Shown: positions 25,099-35,300, numbered from the stretch's first letter. The stretch: 64,000 nt of DNA from Marinoscillum sp964351625 (GCA_964351625.1 CAYGOV010000001.1:372001-436000); one strand, 5' to 3'. Notes: generated from the letters alone by a model not told the origin. Numbers and translations: made by a program.

Positions 25099-25178
25099 CA
25101 AGATGCCTACGGCATGACTCTGTGGTGGTGTAGATGCTGGTATTCTTACGCTACGCTACAGAAACCGGCATGACGTGG
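25099..25178. repeat. Two copies of a REP-like palindromic element
   Basis: A short copy, GATGCCTACGGCATGAC, lies at about 25102-25118. A long copy lies at about 25133-25178: GATGCTGGTATTC, the internal run TACGCTACGCTACAG, then AAACCGGCATGACG. The arms GATGCCGGTA and ACCGGCATGACG recur at 26431 and, degraded, at 14469 and 19647. Confidence 0.7.
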
Positions 25179-25265
25179 AAGATGGGAAACCTTTTTCAAC
25201 GTCTGGGTCGTACAGACTCATTTTTTTGTATTTTGTTCTGTGTGTGGCAGAACAAGGGGTGGAAG

Positions 25266-25296
25266 TTGATCTTAAAAAAAAATCGCGTTATCTTTA
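25266..25296 (+). promoter_or_regulatory. Promoter of the small membrane-protein gene
   Basis: TTG (25266-25268), exactly 20 nt, then TATCTTTA (25289-25296), one mismatch from TAnnTTTG. Start of transcription would be near 25302, eight bases before the ATG at 25310. Confidence 0.55.
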
Positions 25297-25309
25297 ATTT
25301 AAAAGGAAT

Positions 25310-25504
25310 ATGTCGAAGTTTAAGATAATCGGTTTCATTGTGCTTGGTTTGATTTTTTGCTATTGTGTTGCATTTGCTTATGTAAAGGCCACAGAAGCAG
25401 AACATTTTCATGGTTTGATGATAAAAAAGAGCGAAGAGAACTTAGAGTTGAAGAAACAACTAGATGAATGCCAATCAACTTCTGCCGAATTGGAGGTGAA
25501 TTGA
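25310..25504 (+). CDS. Small single-pass membrane protein
   Basis: A 64-residue protein with one membrane helix (IIGFIVLGLIFCYCVAFAY, residues 6-24) and a charged, helical, coiled-coil-like tail (KKSEENLELKKQLDECQ). It resembles small membrane-anchored coiled-coil proteins in general but no family is recognised. Evidence that it is real: an A/G-rich AAAGGA just before the ATG and a good promoter match ending 14 bp upstream. It lies alone among palindromic repeats. Confidence 0.55.
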   Translation: MSKFKIIGFIVLGLIFCYCVAFAYVKATEAEHFHGLMIKKSEENLELKKQLDECQSTSAELEVN

Positions 25505-25646
25505 TAAGGTAAATGTCTTTGTACTATTGATCACTACACCTTTTGTCACACTGAGGCTCTCGAAGTGTAAGACAAATGGTGGTTGCAAATGTCTGGTTCG
25601 AGTCCCCTCCTTGCAGTCGGCCTCACCATGACATTTAATTAGACAC

Positions 25647-26222
25647 TTATTTAAAATCATCCACCTCTACCACCTCGCCTGCCAGTAATTCGCTTAATTC
25701 AGTATCGCCAATACGCACACGGATCAGCCTAAGGGTAGGAAAACCAACTGCGGCAGTCATCTTTCGGACTTGTCGAAATTTACCTTCTGTGATAGTTATC
25801 GAAACCCAACTCGTGGGGCCGTGGCGTTCATCTCTGATTCTTCTTCCGTTGGTAGGGTAGTTGGGCGCAGGGTCGATCCGAGAAGCTTTGCCAGGCAGAG
25901 TTTTGTAGCTTTTGGCTTCAGATCCGATCACTACACCAAGTTGTAGTTGCTCAATTGCTTCATCGGTGATGATGCCATCTACTTGTACGTAGTATTCCTT
26001 TTCTACTGATTTGCTACGAATCTGCTCGCTGACTTTTCCATCTGTGGTGAGTAGGAGCAAGCCTTCTGAGTCTTCATCTAACCGTCCAATGGACATAGTT
26101 CCTTCTGGGAAATCATGCAGTTGGCCTAGTAGCTTTTTGTTCTTTCGCTTTGTCTGATTGTTCACAAACTGCGAGAGGTAGTTGTAGGGTTTGTGGATGA
26201 TGAAGTGGCGATGTTTTAGCAA
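25647..26222 (-). CDS. rRNA pseudouridine synthase, RluE/RsuA family
   Basis: The 191-residue enzyme has the RsuA-branch signature SIGRLDEDSEGLLLLTTDG with the catalytic Asp D49 (GRLD), plus KEYYVQVDG and ITEGKFRQVRKM. It lacks an N-terminal S4 domain, as RluE does. It converts a uridine of large-subunit rRNA (in E. coli RluE, 23S U2457) to pseudouridine; the exact target here is inferred. The only usable start is TTG at 26220-26222, since no in-frame ATG exists upstream and internal Met43 would remove the first motif. That TTG is directly preceded by a 7-bp tandem repeat, which is unusual and may influence expression. Confidence 0.85.
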   Translation of the reverse strand: MLKHRHFIIHKPYNYLSQFVNNQTKRKNKKLLGQLHDFPEGTMSIGRLDEDSEGLLLLTTDGKVSEQIRSKSVEKEYYVQVDGIITDEAIEQLQLGVVIGSEAKSYKTLPGKASRIDPAPNYPTNGRRIRDERHGPTSWVSITITEGKFRQVRKMTAAVGFPTLRLIRVRIGDTELSELLAGEVVEVDDFK

Positions 26223-26269
26223 ATTGAAAATTGAAAATTGAAAATTGAAAATGGAAAGTGGAAAATTTG
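26221..26269. repeat. 7-bp tandem repeat at the pseudouridine synthase start
   Basis: Four perfect AAATTGA units (26221-26248) followed by three degenerate ones (AAATGGA, AAGTGGA, AAATTTG). Because the unit is 7 bp, gain or loss of a unit shifts spacing and frame relative to the TTG start at 26222. Confidence 0.85.
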
Positions 26270-26365
26270 TTAGGGTAAAGTTATGGGATGTTTGTTTGTC
26301 AGTTTAAAAGTGTTGCAAGGATTGTCGATGGTTGTAGGGGAAATTAGAGATGTTAAAACAAGAAC

Positions 26366-26550
26366 TGTCATTCCGGTTTTTCGTTACCGGAGGGAATGAA
26401 AATACCGGAATCTGAAGCCCAACAGGAGTGGAGATGCCGGTATTTCTCCGCTCCGCTCCGAAAACCGGCATGACGAACGTGAAAGGAAAATCGATATGCT
26501 TACGCTACACTCCGAAAACCTTCAAGTCCAGTAGGTGGTTAGGCATGACG
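26366..26550. repeat. Cluster of palindromic elements downstream of the PUL
   Basis: Three elements in the 389-bp spacer. First, about 26366-26414: TGTCATTCCGGT, ACCGGAGGGAATGA and TACCGGAATCTG. Second, 26431-26475: GATGCCGGTATTTC, CGCTCCGCTCCG, AAACCGGCATGACG. Third, about 26492-26550: a degraded copy GATATGCTTACGCTACACTC ... GGCATGACG. They sit downstream of the last PUL gene and could serve as transcript ends. Confidence 0.7.
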
Positions 26551-26611
26551 AACTTGGCATAGTTAGTTGCTGGTATTTCTCTTGCCTCCTGTATTAATTA
26601 GGACTAGTAAA

Positions 26612-29600
26612 TTATTTACTAAGTATCACTCTTGAAGCGGTCTTGGCTCCTCCAGAATCAATAACAAGCGAATAGATACCATCAGCAAACGGCTCCAAGT
26701 CTATCTCATATTGATGCTTGTCGTTTGAAAGGGTTTTTATGGCTACTTGGCGGCCAGTCATATCTACTAGGTAGATTTCTGAAAGTGGTGTGGTAGAATC
26801 TAAATAGAGGTACCGGCTGGTAGGATTGGGGTATATCTTAATAGCAGTGTTGATTTTATTTGCGGCAAGCGTAGGTTCGCCTACCCACCATAAAGTTGGC
26901 AATGACTTTGCCTGAGCAGGACCAATCGCCTGATCAAAGAGTCTCACTTCATCAATTTTTCCTTTCCAAAAATACCTCACATCACCGGTCAATTGCTTAC
27001 CCACTGTGATGGGCGAGCTTGTCGTATTAATTGCTCCTGAATGTGCAACAAAGCTATCCAGTTCGCCATCAATATAGAGGATCATAGCATTGCCAGAGTA
27101 GGATGCAGACACATGATACCAGACAGATTTTTCAATAGTGAAGGAATTGTCCAAGTCTTTAATCCCGTCTTTGGTGTTGATGGTCCATCGGATCTTTTTG
27201 TCTGTGGTGACGGATAATTTCCAGCGCTCTGCCCATCCACCATGTGAGATGATAAACCGTTCTTCCGAAAAGTCACTTATCTGCATCCAGCAGCTCACGG
27301 TGATCTCCTCACCAAAATTCAATTGAGGCGTATTGCTTACACGCAATTCATCTGAGGCGGAAGAGAACGCCAAGGTTTTTCCTTCACTATTTTGAGCATC
27401 TAATACATAGGAAGTACCCTGAAGAGAAGTGGTAAAACCATTCCCACTTTGATCTTTAGTATTTCCATCGAATGGAAGGTAGAGAAGGGCTTCTTGTTCT
27501 GAAACTTCTGCCAATACCAAAATTTGGAGCGTACCAACAGTTTCCTTATCAAAGCTATTCTTCAAAGTAAGCTGCAAAGGGAAGACACCTGCACTTGCTG
27601 GCAATTTGATCTTCACACTGTCGGCATTGGCTTCCAGTATTTGACCAGCCTCAAAAGTCCAGCTATAAGTGAGTTCTAGGTTTTTTGGGTCATGAGCTTC
27701 GGACTTTACCCAGATTTCTGCCGCTGGGAGTTGCCAAGGATCATCCGTGAAAATCCGATCGATGATTGGGACCTGAGCTATCAGATCCACCACTTCTACT
27801 TCCAAACTATCTGTTACTTGTTGAGAAGCGGACTGCACAGTCACTTTGATCTTCGATGTGCCATTTTGATCAGGTGTCCAAGTGAGAAAGTCGGTAGTGC
27901 TCTGCTGTGCTTGTCCATCTATTGTCCATTGATAGGAGATAGATCCAGTGAAATCGACAGTGCAATAAATAGTGTCTGCCATGCCTTTTTCTACAGGATT
28001 GGCTGTGGCACTTATTGATTTGATTCTCAATTTTTGATCAAAATCATAGCCATAGTGGTGGTCCAAGACCTGCCTGTCAACAAGCAGTTTCCCGTCAAGA
28101 GCATTAGTAGTGGCGCCCGAGGGAATGTAGGAAATTAACAGGGCCCCTTTTGCAGGAATGGTGACTTGTGTTTCTCCAGATACGTTTTGGAGCAATATGG
28201 TTTCGCTTATCGCATCGTAGAGATCTTTGGCTTCATTGCCTATTTGGAGGGTGATCTGCTTAGCCTCAGCCAATGGATTGTAAATCACAAAAGTCGGAAA
28301 AGGGTTTGGACCAAAAAAGTCCGTAGCATTCGCATCCAACTTCAAGATGCCGTCCACGTTGGTTTGCTCGACAATCGCTCCGAGATAGCCCACGTGTGAT
28401 GAGCCATATAGTCCCAAGTTGGTGGATGCCCAACCGGCATCTTTGGCATCACCTCTCGAGTAGAGGGTCTTGCCTTCCCATTTTTCTTTGATGGATTCAT
28501 AAGCAATGATCGATTTGGGATCAAAGGTCGTACTCCATGTATAATCCGACTGGTGATCTTCTGGCACATAAGCCGCATAAAATAAGCGGCTGGCATTCGC
28601 TGTGTTAAGCACCCATTTGGCTATGGAAGCCGCGAAGCGCTTGTCATATTTGACCAATGGCACCACTGCAGCAGCCAATTGAAATCCATTCATGATGAAA
28701 GCATAGTCGTCTCCCTGATCATTGGCTTCACCGATCAAACCGGATACGTCAGTGCCACCCCAGTTTCCAACGATGCTTCCCCATCCACGTAAGCCTCCTC
28801 TGGAAAAGCACCAGTTAAGCATTTTCTCTACATCGTAGTTGGTCCCGATTTCTGCATTCATTTTGGCTGCAGCCAAAACGCCATAAGGAAGCTGAAGTTC
28901 GTAGGAAGGGTTGCTCGCGAGCCCATTGAGGTACTCCATGGACCACTGCGCTCCGACGAGATATTTATCATCTCCAAGTTCTTTGTATGCCTGATACAAT
29001 ATCCAAGCGATGGCACCAGCAGCTTCAGGTTCTTTCACTCCGTCAACCAAGGGTTGCATCGTTTTCAAATCCCAGGCGCGGTAGTTCATATAAGGTACTT
29101 GCCACGGGGTAGTCGCTCCTCCCATTACTTTCACAGCCTCTAGCCAACGGTCAGCTACCATTCGAAATTGTGCTTCAAAACCCGAAGTATTTGGATACAA
29201 ATCATAAAGCTGGTAAAAGAAAATATTGGGCATGGTTTCATACCACCAATCATTTCCTGAGTTATCTGATGGACCATTGAGATAGATCAGTTCACCATTT
29301 TTGAGATTGTAGAAGTCTCTAACTTTATCCACCCAGTCGATTCCAAACTGGTTTTTTTTATCAATACCGACAAGTGAAGCACCGACGATCGCTGGGATGA
29401 TATTGATCGCTTCTCGTTGCTGTCCGTTGCTGGATGAGCCTACATAGCTGTCAAGAAAGATAGGTTTGATTTCAGGATAATTGACCCCTTCTGTGCCGAG
29501 AGCCATGAGTGGGAGGTGGGTGCCTTGACTTGTCAAGGAGAATATGAGAGAGTCGTATTGCTCAGCTACATGCTTCCAGTCCCGCATCTCGTATGGTGAC

Positions 29601-29704
29601 GGCATATCGGGCATTTGCTGGATACGTGTAATATTTAGTTGTTGTTGGGCATATAGATTTATGACCAACAATAGTAGCGATAAAGAGATAGCGGTTGACT
29701 TCAT
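26612..29704 (-). CDS. Secreted family-X protein with LamG and T9SS domains
   Basis: The 1030-residue product has a signal peptide (LSLLLLVINLYAQ). Its first ~550 residues form a large domain homologous to the lipoprotein at 35486: shared blocks include DWWYETMPN, GTNYDVEKMLNW, GWG, YAFIMN, NTANASRLFY, EDHQ and ATDFFGPNPFPT. The helical character suggests an alpha/alpha-barrel enzyme, but I recognise no glycoside hydrolase or lyase family. Two PKD/Ig-like beta-sandwich domains follow (about 555-735), then LamG (about 735-935), then a T9SS sorting domain (KIYPNPTSRYLYLDS). The protein is therefore exported and probably surface-attached. It is the last gene of the PUL, after a terminator-like hairpin. 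Candidate for the extracellular glycan-cleaving enzyme (inference). Confidence 0.75.
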   Translation of the reverse strand: MKSTAISLSLLLLVINLYAQQQLNITRIQQMPDMPSPYEMRDWKHVAEQYDSLIFSLTSQGTHLPLMALGTEGVNYPEIKPIFLDSYVGSSSNGQQREAINIIPAIVGASLVGIDKKNQFGIDWVDKVRDFYNLKNGELIYLNGPSDNSGNDWWYETMPNIFFYQLYDLYPNTSGFEAQFRMVADRWLEAVKVMGGATTPWQVPYMNYRAWDLKTMQPLVDGVKEPEAAGAIAWILYQAYKELGDDKYLVGAQWSMEYLNGLASNPSYELQLPYGVLAAAKMNAEIGTNYDVEKMLNWCFSRGGLRGWGSIVGNWGGTDVSGLIGEANDQGDDYAFIMNGFQLAAAVVPLVKYDKRFAASIAKWVLNTANASRLFYAAYVPEDHQSDYTWSTTFDPKSIIAYESIKEKWEGKTLYSRGDAKDAGWASTNLGLYGSSHVGYLGAIVEQTNVDGILKLDANATDFFGPNPFPTFVIYNPLAEAKQITLQIGNEAKDLYDAISETILLQNVSGETQVTIPAKGALLISYIPSGATTNALDGKLLVDRQVLDHHYGYDFDQKLRIKSISATANPVEKGMADTIYCTVDFTGSISYQWTIDGQAQQSTTDFLTWTPDQNGTSKIKVTVQSASQQVTDSLEVEVVDLIAQVPIIDRIFTDDPWQLPAAEIWVKSEAHDPKNLELTYSWTFEAGQILEANADSVKIKLPASAGVFPLQLTLKNSFDKETVGTLQILVLAEVSEQEALLYLPFDGNTKDQSGNGFTTSLQGTSYVLDAQNSEGKTLAFSSASDELRVSNTPQLNFGEEITVSCWMQISDFSEERFIISHGGWAERWKLSVTTDKKIRWTINTKDGIKDLDNSFTIEKSVWYHVSASYSGNAMILYIDGELDSFVAHSGAINTTSSPITVGKQLTGDVRYFWKGKIDEVRLFDQAIGPAQAKSLPTLWWVGEPTLAANKINTAIKIYPNPTSRYLYLDSTTPLSEIYLVDMTGRQVAIKTLSNDKHQYEIDLEPFADGIYSLVIDSGGAKTASRVILSK

Positions 29705-29724
29705 TTTATGTTTTTATATGAAAA

Positions 29725-29747
29725 AAGGGTGGCATTGTGCCACCCTT
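29725..29747 (-). terminator. Intercistronic terminator inside the PUL
   Basis: Perfect 10-bp stem AAGGGTGGCA / TGCCACCCTT with a 3-nt loop; on the minus strand it is followed by TTTTTT. It separates the LamG lipoprotein gene from the secreted family-X gene and should reduce or stop readthrough between them. Confidence 0.8.
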
Positions 29748-29770
29748 CCTAACAACTAACACTGAAAATA

Positions 29771-30838
29771 TTAAGGCTTCTCTACATCATAGATCGACTT
29801 GATCTGAGTTGCAGTTAAGACTTTATTATAAAATCTGATTTCATCTAATGAACCGATGAAATATCCACCCCAATCAACATAGTAAGGGCTTGTGTCATCA
29901 GTTGAGTAAATGCTCGTTGGTAAATCCTGACCGATAGTCAGACCTACTGGTGTATCCGAAATAGAGATGGCTGTACCTGGTGTGTTGTCCCATCTTTTCA
30001 CTTCTGTACCATTCACATAAAAGGTCATCTCACCACCACCGAAGGTCACAGAAACATGGTACCAAGTATCTTGATCCAAAGTTGGAGACTCATTATCACG
30101 GTCATAGTAAGCAGGATCAGCACTTCCAGAAACATCTGCTTTTACAGTCATAAAAGGCTTGTTTGCACTTTGCAATTGGAATTTGAAACCATTCCATCTG
30201 TTGAGAGAAACCATGTAGTTGTTTGCCCAAATTGGATCAACCACATCACCTTTTACCCAAAGAGAAATCGTCATTGCCTGAGGGTTCAATGCAGTAGCAT
30301 AAGGCACTTCCACGTTTGCTCCTTTATCAAAATGCAAGGCTTTTGCAGCGTTACCATATCTGTCAGCAACCCATGTTGGTGTTCCTGCTCCCCATTTGGA
30401 ATGACCAGTCGACAATGTTCCATTGCGACTGTTTCCTGAGAAGTCTGTAGCGCTAGTGCCAGTACCCGCATCGAAAGTCCAGTGGCCTATTAAGGCTGCA
30501 GGCTCTATCGGTACGATTGCTTTAGCATTGAAAGCGGTAATCGCTTGGCTAAGAGTAGTGACGGAGTTGTCCACCTGAACTTGGGTAACTACATCGCTAT
30601 CCATAATCTGCTGTGCCAAATCTACTGCACCTTGTAGTACGGCCTTAGAGCCTAATTGGAACTGGCCTGTTGCGGTACCTTCCATTGAGTTAGTTATCAG
30701 GGTTGTTGCTTCCTGAATTTTGGTCTCAAGTGCTGACTTATCAATAGTCACTTTATCTTCATCATCGGAGCATGCGACGAAAAGAGAGGTGGCGGCTATT
30801 GAAAGCATCCATAAAAAACTTTTCAAATTTGTTCTCAT
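29771..30838 (-). CDS. LamG surface glycan-binding lipoprotein of the PUL
   Basis: The 355-residue lipoprotein (IAATSLFVAC, then acidic SDDEDK, a Bacteroidota surface-export signal) has a helical FIVAR-like domain of about 80 residues (AVDLAQQIMDSDVVTQVQVD) and a C-terminal concanavalin-like LamG domain (ALIGHWTFDAGTG ... GSLDEIRFYNKVLT). No catalytic residues are evident. Its place immediately after SusD is where PULs encode their surface glycan-binding proteins, so it probably holds the polysaccharide at the cell surface. It is followed by a strong hairpin terminator. Confidence 0.8.
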   Translation of the reverse strand: MRTNLKSFLWMLSIAATSLFVACSDDEDKVTIDKSALETKIQEATTLITNSMEGTATGQFQLGSKAVLQGAVDLAQQIMDSDVVTQVQVDNSVTTLSQAITAFNAKAIVPIEPAALIGHWTFDAGTGTSATDFSGNSRNGTLSTGHSKWGAGTPTWVADRYGNAAKALHFDKGANVEVPYATALNPQAMTISLWVKGDVVDPIWANNYMVSLNRWNGFKFQLQSANKPFMTVKADVSGSADPAYYDRDNESPTLDQDTWYHVSVTFGGGEMTFYVNGTEVKRWDNTPGTAISISDTPVGLTIGQDLPTSIYSTDDTSPYYVDWGGYFIGSLDEIRFYNKVLTATQIKSIYDVEKP

Positions 30839-30888
30839 AACGTTTTATTTAATTGTTGTAGTTTATTGATTTATTACTCTTCATTTAT

Positions 30889-32373
30889 TCAATCTATTTT
30901 CTTGTTGATATCCGTCTCAGACAAGGGTATTGAGAAATACTGATGTTCTTCGTAAATGAAATCAGTCTCTGATAAGGCCGCTTCTGCTACGGATTTCCCA
31001 TATCGCATCAAGTCAAAGAATCGATGAAATTCCAGACCCATTTCTACGCGTCTCTCATGGCGAATGGCAATTCTCAGATCATTCTGATTAGTACTAGTGA
31101 TATCATTGAGAAGACCTGCCGGTATCGCTCCAAAACCTGGTAGCTTTTCGTCTACGAGGTAGCTTTCTCGTGCTCTTTTGCGAATGGCATTCAAAGGCGC
31201 CAAGGCCAAAGCTGGTGTACCTGACTCATTCAATGCCTCTGCCTTGATGAGTAGGATGTCTGCATATCGCAGGTAGATATAGTTTAGACTTCCATCTCCT
31301 TTGATCCCTTTTGGGATCTCTGCAAGGGGCTGTAGATGCTTTTTATTAAGAAAACCTGTAGTTGACCAAGCAGGATCAAATGACTCTCCATTCAGCCAAA
31401 CCTGGCCTTCGCGTCCCACTGAATAGTCTAATCTAGGGTCAGGGATCAATGCTGTTGTTAGCTCGAATTCATCTACAAAATCCTGAGTAGGGTTGTTGAA
31501 GAAATAACCTCCCTCTTGCTGTGAAGCAAACCATTGGTTGAGACCCGAACCCAACTTAGGAGAACCTCCGGTTATATGTTGAATCTCGAATAGGGATTCT
31601 GCATTATTCTGACTTCCAAACTTGAAATTGTCAGCGTAAAGTGGCATCAGCGAATAGATGCCTAGATCTTCTAGGTCTTGAATAGCTTCCAAAGTACCTA
31701 AATAATCTGCTCTAAATAGTCTCAGTTTTGCGAGTAAACCGAGTGCTGAGCCTTTGGTGGCCCTGCCTGCCGTTGCGGTGATCGGCAGATCGCTAGCCGC
31801 TTGGATCAAGTCTAGATCAAGTTGATCCAATATGGCATCAACGCTGCTCACAGCTACATGTACCGCAGATTCATTGAGTGGAGGGTCTAGTTTGAGCGGG
31901 ATCTCACCAAATACATTGGTTAATCGGAAGTAATAGAAAGAACGCATAAATAATGCTTCTCCATTGATCTCCTGCTTTCTCTCTTCATCCATGGCAATGT
32001 CAGAGATGTGATACAAGAGGTAATTGGCACGAGTGATCCCTTCGTAATAATGTGTCCAAAGATCTTGTAAGTAGCCATTGCTAGGCAGATAGTTAAAGTC
32101 TTCCAAGAACTGGATATTATTTTGATCACCGGGCTGTCCGCCCTTTGTGGCATCATCTGACGTCACATCTCCAAACACCCAAATGTTGTTTCTAGGACTA
32201 GCAAAAGAGGCTGTTTGATATACAGCTGTCAATGCCAACTCGGCGTGATCGGCTGATTGGTAAAAGGTACTATTGGAGTAGGTACCCTGAAGGTTTTCCT
32301 CTAGGAAGTCAGTACAACCTGATGCGGTCATTGCCATGATGGCTATAAGTAGATATCCGTGTTTTGATTTCAT
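30889..32373 (-). CDS. SusD/RagB-family glycan-binding lipoprotein
   Basis: The product is a 494-residue SusD homologue with lipobox (MAMTASGC), N-terminal TPR-like segments (YQSADHAELALTAVYQ; LFMRSFYYFRLTNVFG) and the C-terminal SusD block (YADILLIKAEALNESG ... LNAIRKRARE ... RRVEMGLEFHRFFDLMRYG). It sits as a lid on the SusC channel and binds oligosaccharide at the cell surface. The susC stop is 12 bp upstream of this start; an alternative ATG 9 bp upstream is possible. The partner is the SusC gene directly before it. Confidence 0.95.
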   Translation of the reverse strand: MKSKHGYLLIAIMAMTASGCTDFLEENLQGTYSNSTFYQSADHAELALTAVYQTASFASPRNNIWVFGDVTSDDATKGGQPGDQNNIQFLEDFNYLPSNGYLQDLWTHYYEGITRANYLLYHISDIAMDEERKQEINGEALFMRSFYYFRLTNVFGEIPLKLDPPLNESAVHVAVSSVDAILDQLDLDLIQAASDLPITATAGRATKGSALGLLAKLRLFRADYLGTLEAIQDLEDLGIYSLMPLYADNFKFGSQNNAESLFEIQHITGGSPKLGSGLNQWFASQQEGGYFFNNPTQDFVDEFELTTALIPDPRLDYSVGREGQVWLNGESFDPAWSTTGFLNKKHLQPLAEIPKGIKGDGSLNYIYLRYADILLIKAEALNESGTPALALAPLNAIRKRARESYLVDEKLPGFGAIPAGLLNDITSTNQNDLRIAIRHERRVEMGLEFHRFFDLMRYGKSVAEAALSETDFIYEEHQYFSIPLSETDINKKID

Positions 32374-32384
32374 GATAGTCATCG

Positions 32385-35300
32385 TTAAAAGGATAGGTTA
32401 AGACCGAAATTGAAAGACTTTGCAACTGGGTAGGTACCCCAATCCATACCTCTAGCCAGATCTCCTTCACCACTGGCATTGTCACTGGTAGTCATTTCAG
32501 GATCTAAGCCTGGGTACTTTGTGAAGGTGAGTAGATTGAGTGCTGAGACATAAACCCGCAGCGAGCCGATGTTGAGTTTGTCTGTGGCAGAGGCTGGGAA
32601 GTTGTAGCCTATTTGTAAGTTTTTCAGACGCGTGTAGGAGCCATCTCTAAGAAATCTTGTAGAGACTCTTACATTATTGTTGGATCCATTCCAACTTGCC
32701 CTGGGATAGTCATTGCTAGTGCCTTCGCCTGTCCATCTATTGTCATAAAAGTCTTTTGTGAGATTGAATGGACGATAAAAACCTTCTATATCATGAAAGG
32801 CAACATTGTAGATTTCAAAGCCATAAGCACCTTGAAAGAACAAGGTCAGGTCGAAGTTCTTATAACTTGTGAAAAGATTTAAGCCAGCCGTAAATTTCGG
32901 TATGGCACTACCTACATGTGCCCGGTCTTTTTCATCTATAAAGCTGTCACCATTTACATCTTTGAATTTCACATCTCCAGGACGTATGTTGTTTCCCTGA
33001 TAGGCGCTAGTTGCTATATCCAATTGATTCTGGAAAATTCCATCCATTTCGAACATGTAGAAAGAACCGATCGGATGGCCAACTTCTGTAAGTGTGGTGA
33101 AAGTGGAACCAATTGAACCACCTGCAATAGGCGCAGCGAGTTTGAGTACCTCATTTTTTAGTACCGCCATGTTCCCAGAGATATTGTAGCCAAAATCTCC
33201 CTTTTCCTGCCTTACACCAAAAAGAAACTCCAGCCCTTTGTTGAGTACCTGACCATTGTTGACCCACGATGGAGCGGCATAGCCGGCACTTGGCGGATTG
33301 GGTTGCTTTACGAGCATATCATCCGTGATTTTGTAGAAGTAGTCAATCGAACCATACAATATTCCATTGGCAATTTCGAAATCTACCCCAGCATTGATCT
33401 GACTACTAGTCTCCCATTTTACATCATTGTTTCCCAGTTGAGTCACTGCGTAGCCTTTCGATTCTACATCACCTATGGGGTAGTTGAAGTTGGCGCTGAT
33501 AAAGTCTGAATAGGCATAATTTCCGATTTCTTGATTACCCAGCTCACCATATCCTACTCTTAGTTTTAGCTGGGAAAGGAAGGAGTTGTCCTTGAGGAAA
33601 GCTTCATTGTGAAGGTTCCATGCTCCTGATAAGGAGTAGAAATTTCCCCATCGATTTTCTTCCGAAAAGCGGGAGGAGCCGTCTCTTCTCAGTGAGGCAC
33701 TAAAGAGATATTTTGAATCGAAACTATAGTCGACTTTTCCAAAGAAAGAGAGAAGTGTATAGGCATATCTGAACTCGTAGATATTGGGCACACCAAGTCC
33801 ATTTCCTAAATATATAAGGTTAGCATCCTGATCTGGAAAATCTCGATCCGTAATGTTCGATCCATGTCCTTGGCCTTTGATAGCCTCAAGACCAAGTATG
33901 GAACTAATGGTGTGTTTCTCTCCAATATTTTTGGTGTAGGACAGCACGTTGTTGTTGGTCCAGGTGATGGCATCACTGCTGTTCAATGCCATTCCATTTG
34001 GATTGTTGATACGGTCGTTTGTACCCCAGTTCCTATCTACTCTTCTGGCTATACTATTTTCCGAATCAAAACCAAAATTGGAGGTTAAAGTCAAATTTGG
34101 GGCAATTTTAAAAACACCAAAGACCTTTCCGAAATAACGATCGGTGGCTCTCTGATTGTCGAAAAAATGTGTGAGACCTACTGGGTTGTAGCCATCTCCC
34201 AAAAAGTCAGGACGATCAGGAAGGTCTACGAATTCGCCGTTTTCATCCCTTATTGGAATTCCAGGTGTTCTGAAGTAGGCGTACCGAACGATGCTTCCGC
34301 CATTGCCTCCAGCACCATCACCGGAGCTTCCGACTATATTGGTATTGGCACGTGAGATATTTACATTGGCTCCTGCGGTTAGCCAAGGCTTGATGTCTGA
34401 CTTTACATTCAGTCTTCCAGCAATTCGATCATAATCGCTACCAAGTATGATCCCTTCCTGATTGAAATAGGTCATCGATAGGAGGTACTGAGATTTTTCA
34501 CCTCCGCCACTGGCCGTGATGCCATAATTTTGAATTAAAGCTTTTCTAAAAATGGCTCCAAGTTGGTCCACGTCAGGAAGTGACGCAGCATAATCTGCGG
34601 GGATAAGCTTTCTTTTAAAGAGATCATCTTCGAAGAATGCATTGTCATTGGTAGCCGCCTCATTGAACATCTCCACGTATTGATTGGTATTGGTCATTTC
34701 TGTCAGGTTGCCATGCACTTGTACACCTACCTGACTATTGATAGATATAGAGGATTGATTCTTTCCACCACTCTTAGTCGTGATGAGCACCACCCCATTG
34801 TTCGCTCTAGATCCATAAATGGCTGCAGCTGAGGCATCTTTTAATATGGTGATTTCGGCTATATCTTGCGGAGAAAGAATATTTAGCACCTCTCGTGTGG
34901 GTACTCCATCTACTATGTAAAGTGGGTCATTGCTGCTGTTGAGCGATCCTACCCCACGTATCCTAATAGACACCCCTTCGCCAGGTGCTCCAGTATTGGC
35001 AGCTACATTGACGCCAGGTGCTCTACCCTGCAGTGCCTGATCTATACCGGCCACAGGGAGGCTATTGAGATCTTTGCCTTTTACAGTATTCAAGGCTCCA
35101 GTTACGTCACCTTTGCTTTGGGTGCTGTAGCCTACTACGATGATTTCATCCAACGATGTGAAATCTTCCTTGAGTGTTACATTGATGATTGACCTTCCGC
35201 CAATTGGCTCTTGCGTAGTTTTAAAACCAATAAAAGAGAAATTCACAATTGCGTTCCGAAGTGAATCTGGTATGATAAACGCATAGTGGCCCTCATAATC

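Noticed and set aside
25595..25625. tRNA-like T-arm sequence GGTTCGAGTCCCC
   Set aside because: The T-loop consensus is present, but the T-stem does not pair beyond two or three bases and no anticodon or D arm fits on either strand. At most a decayed tRNA fragment.
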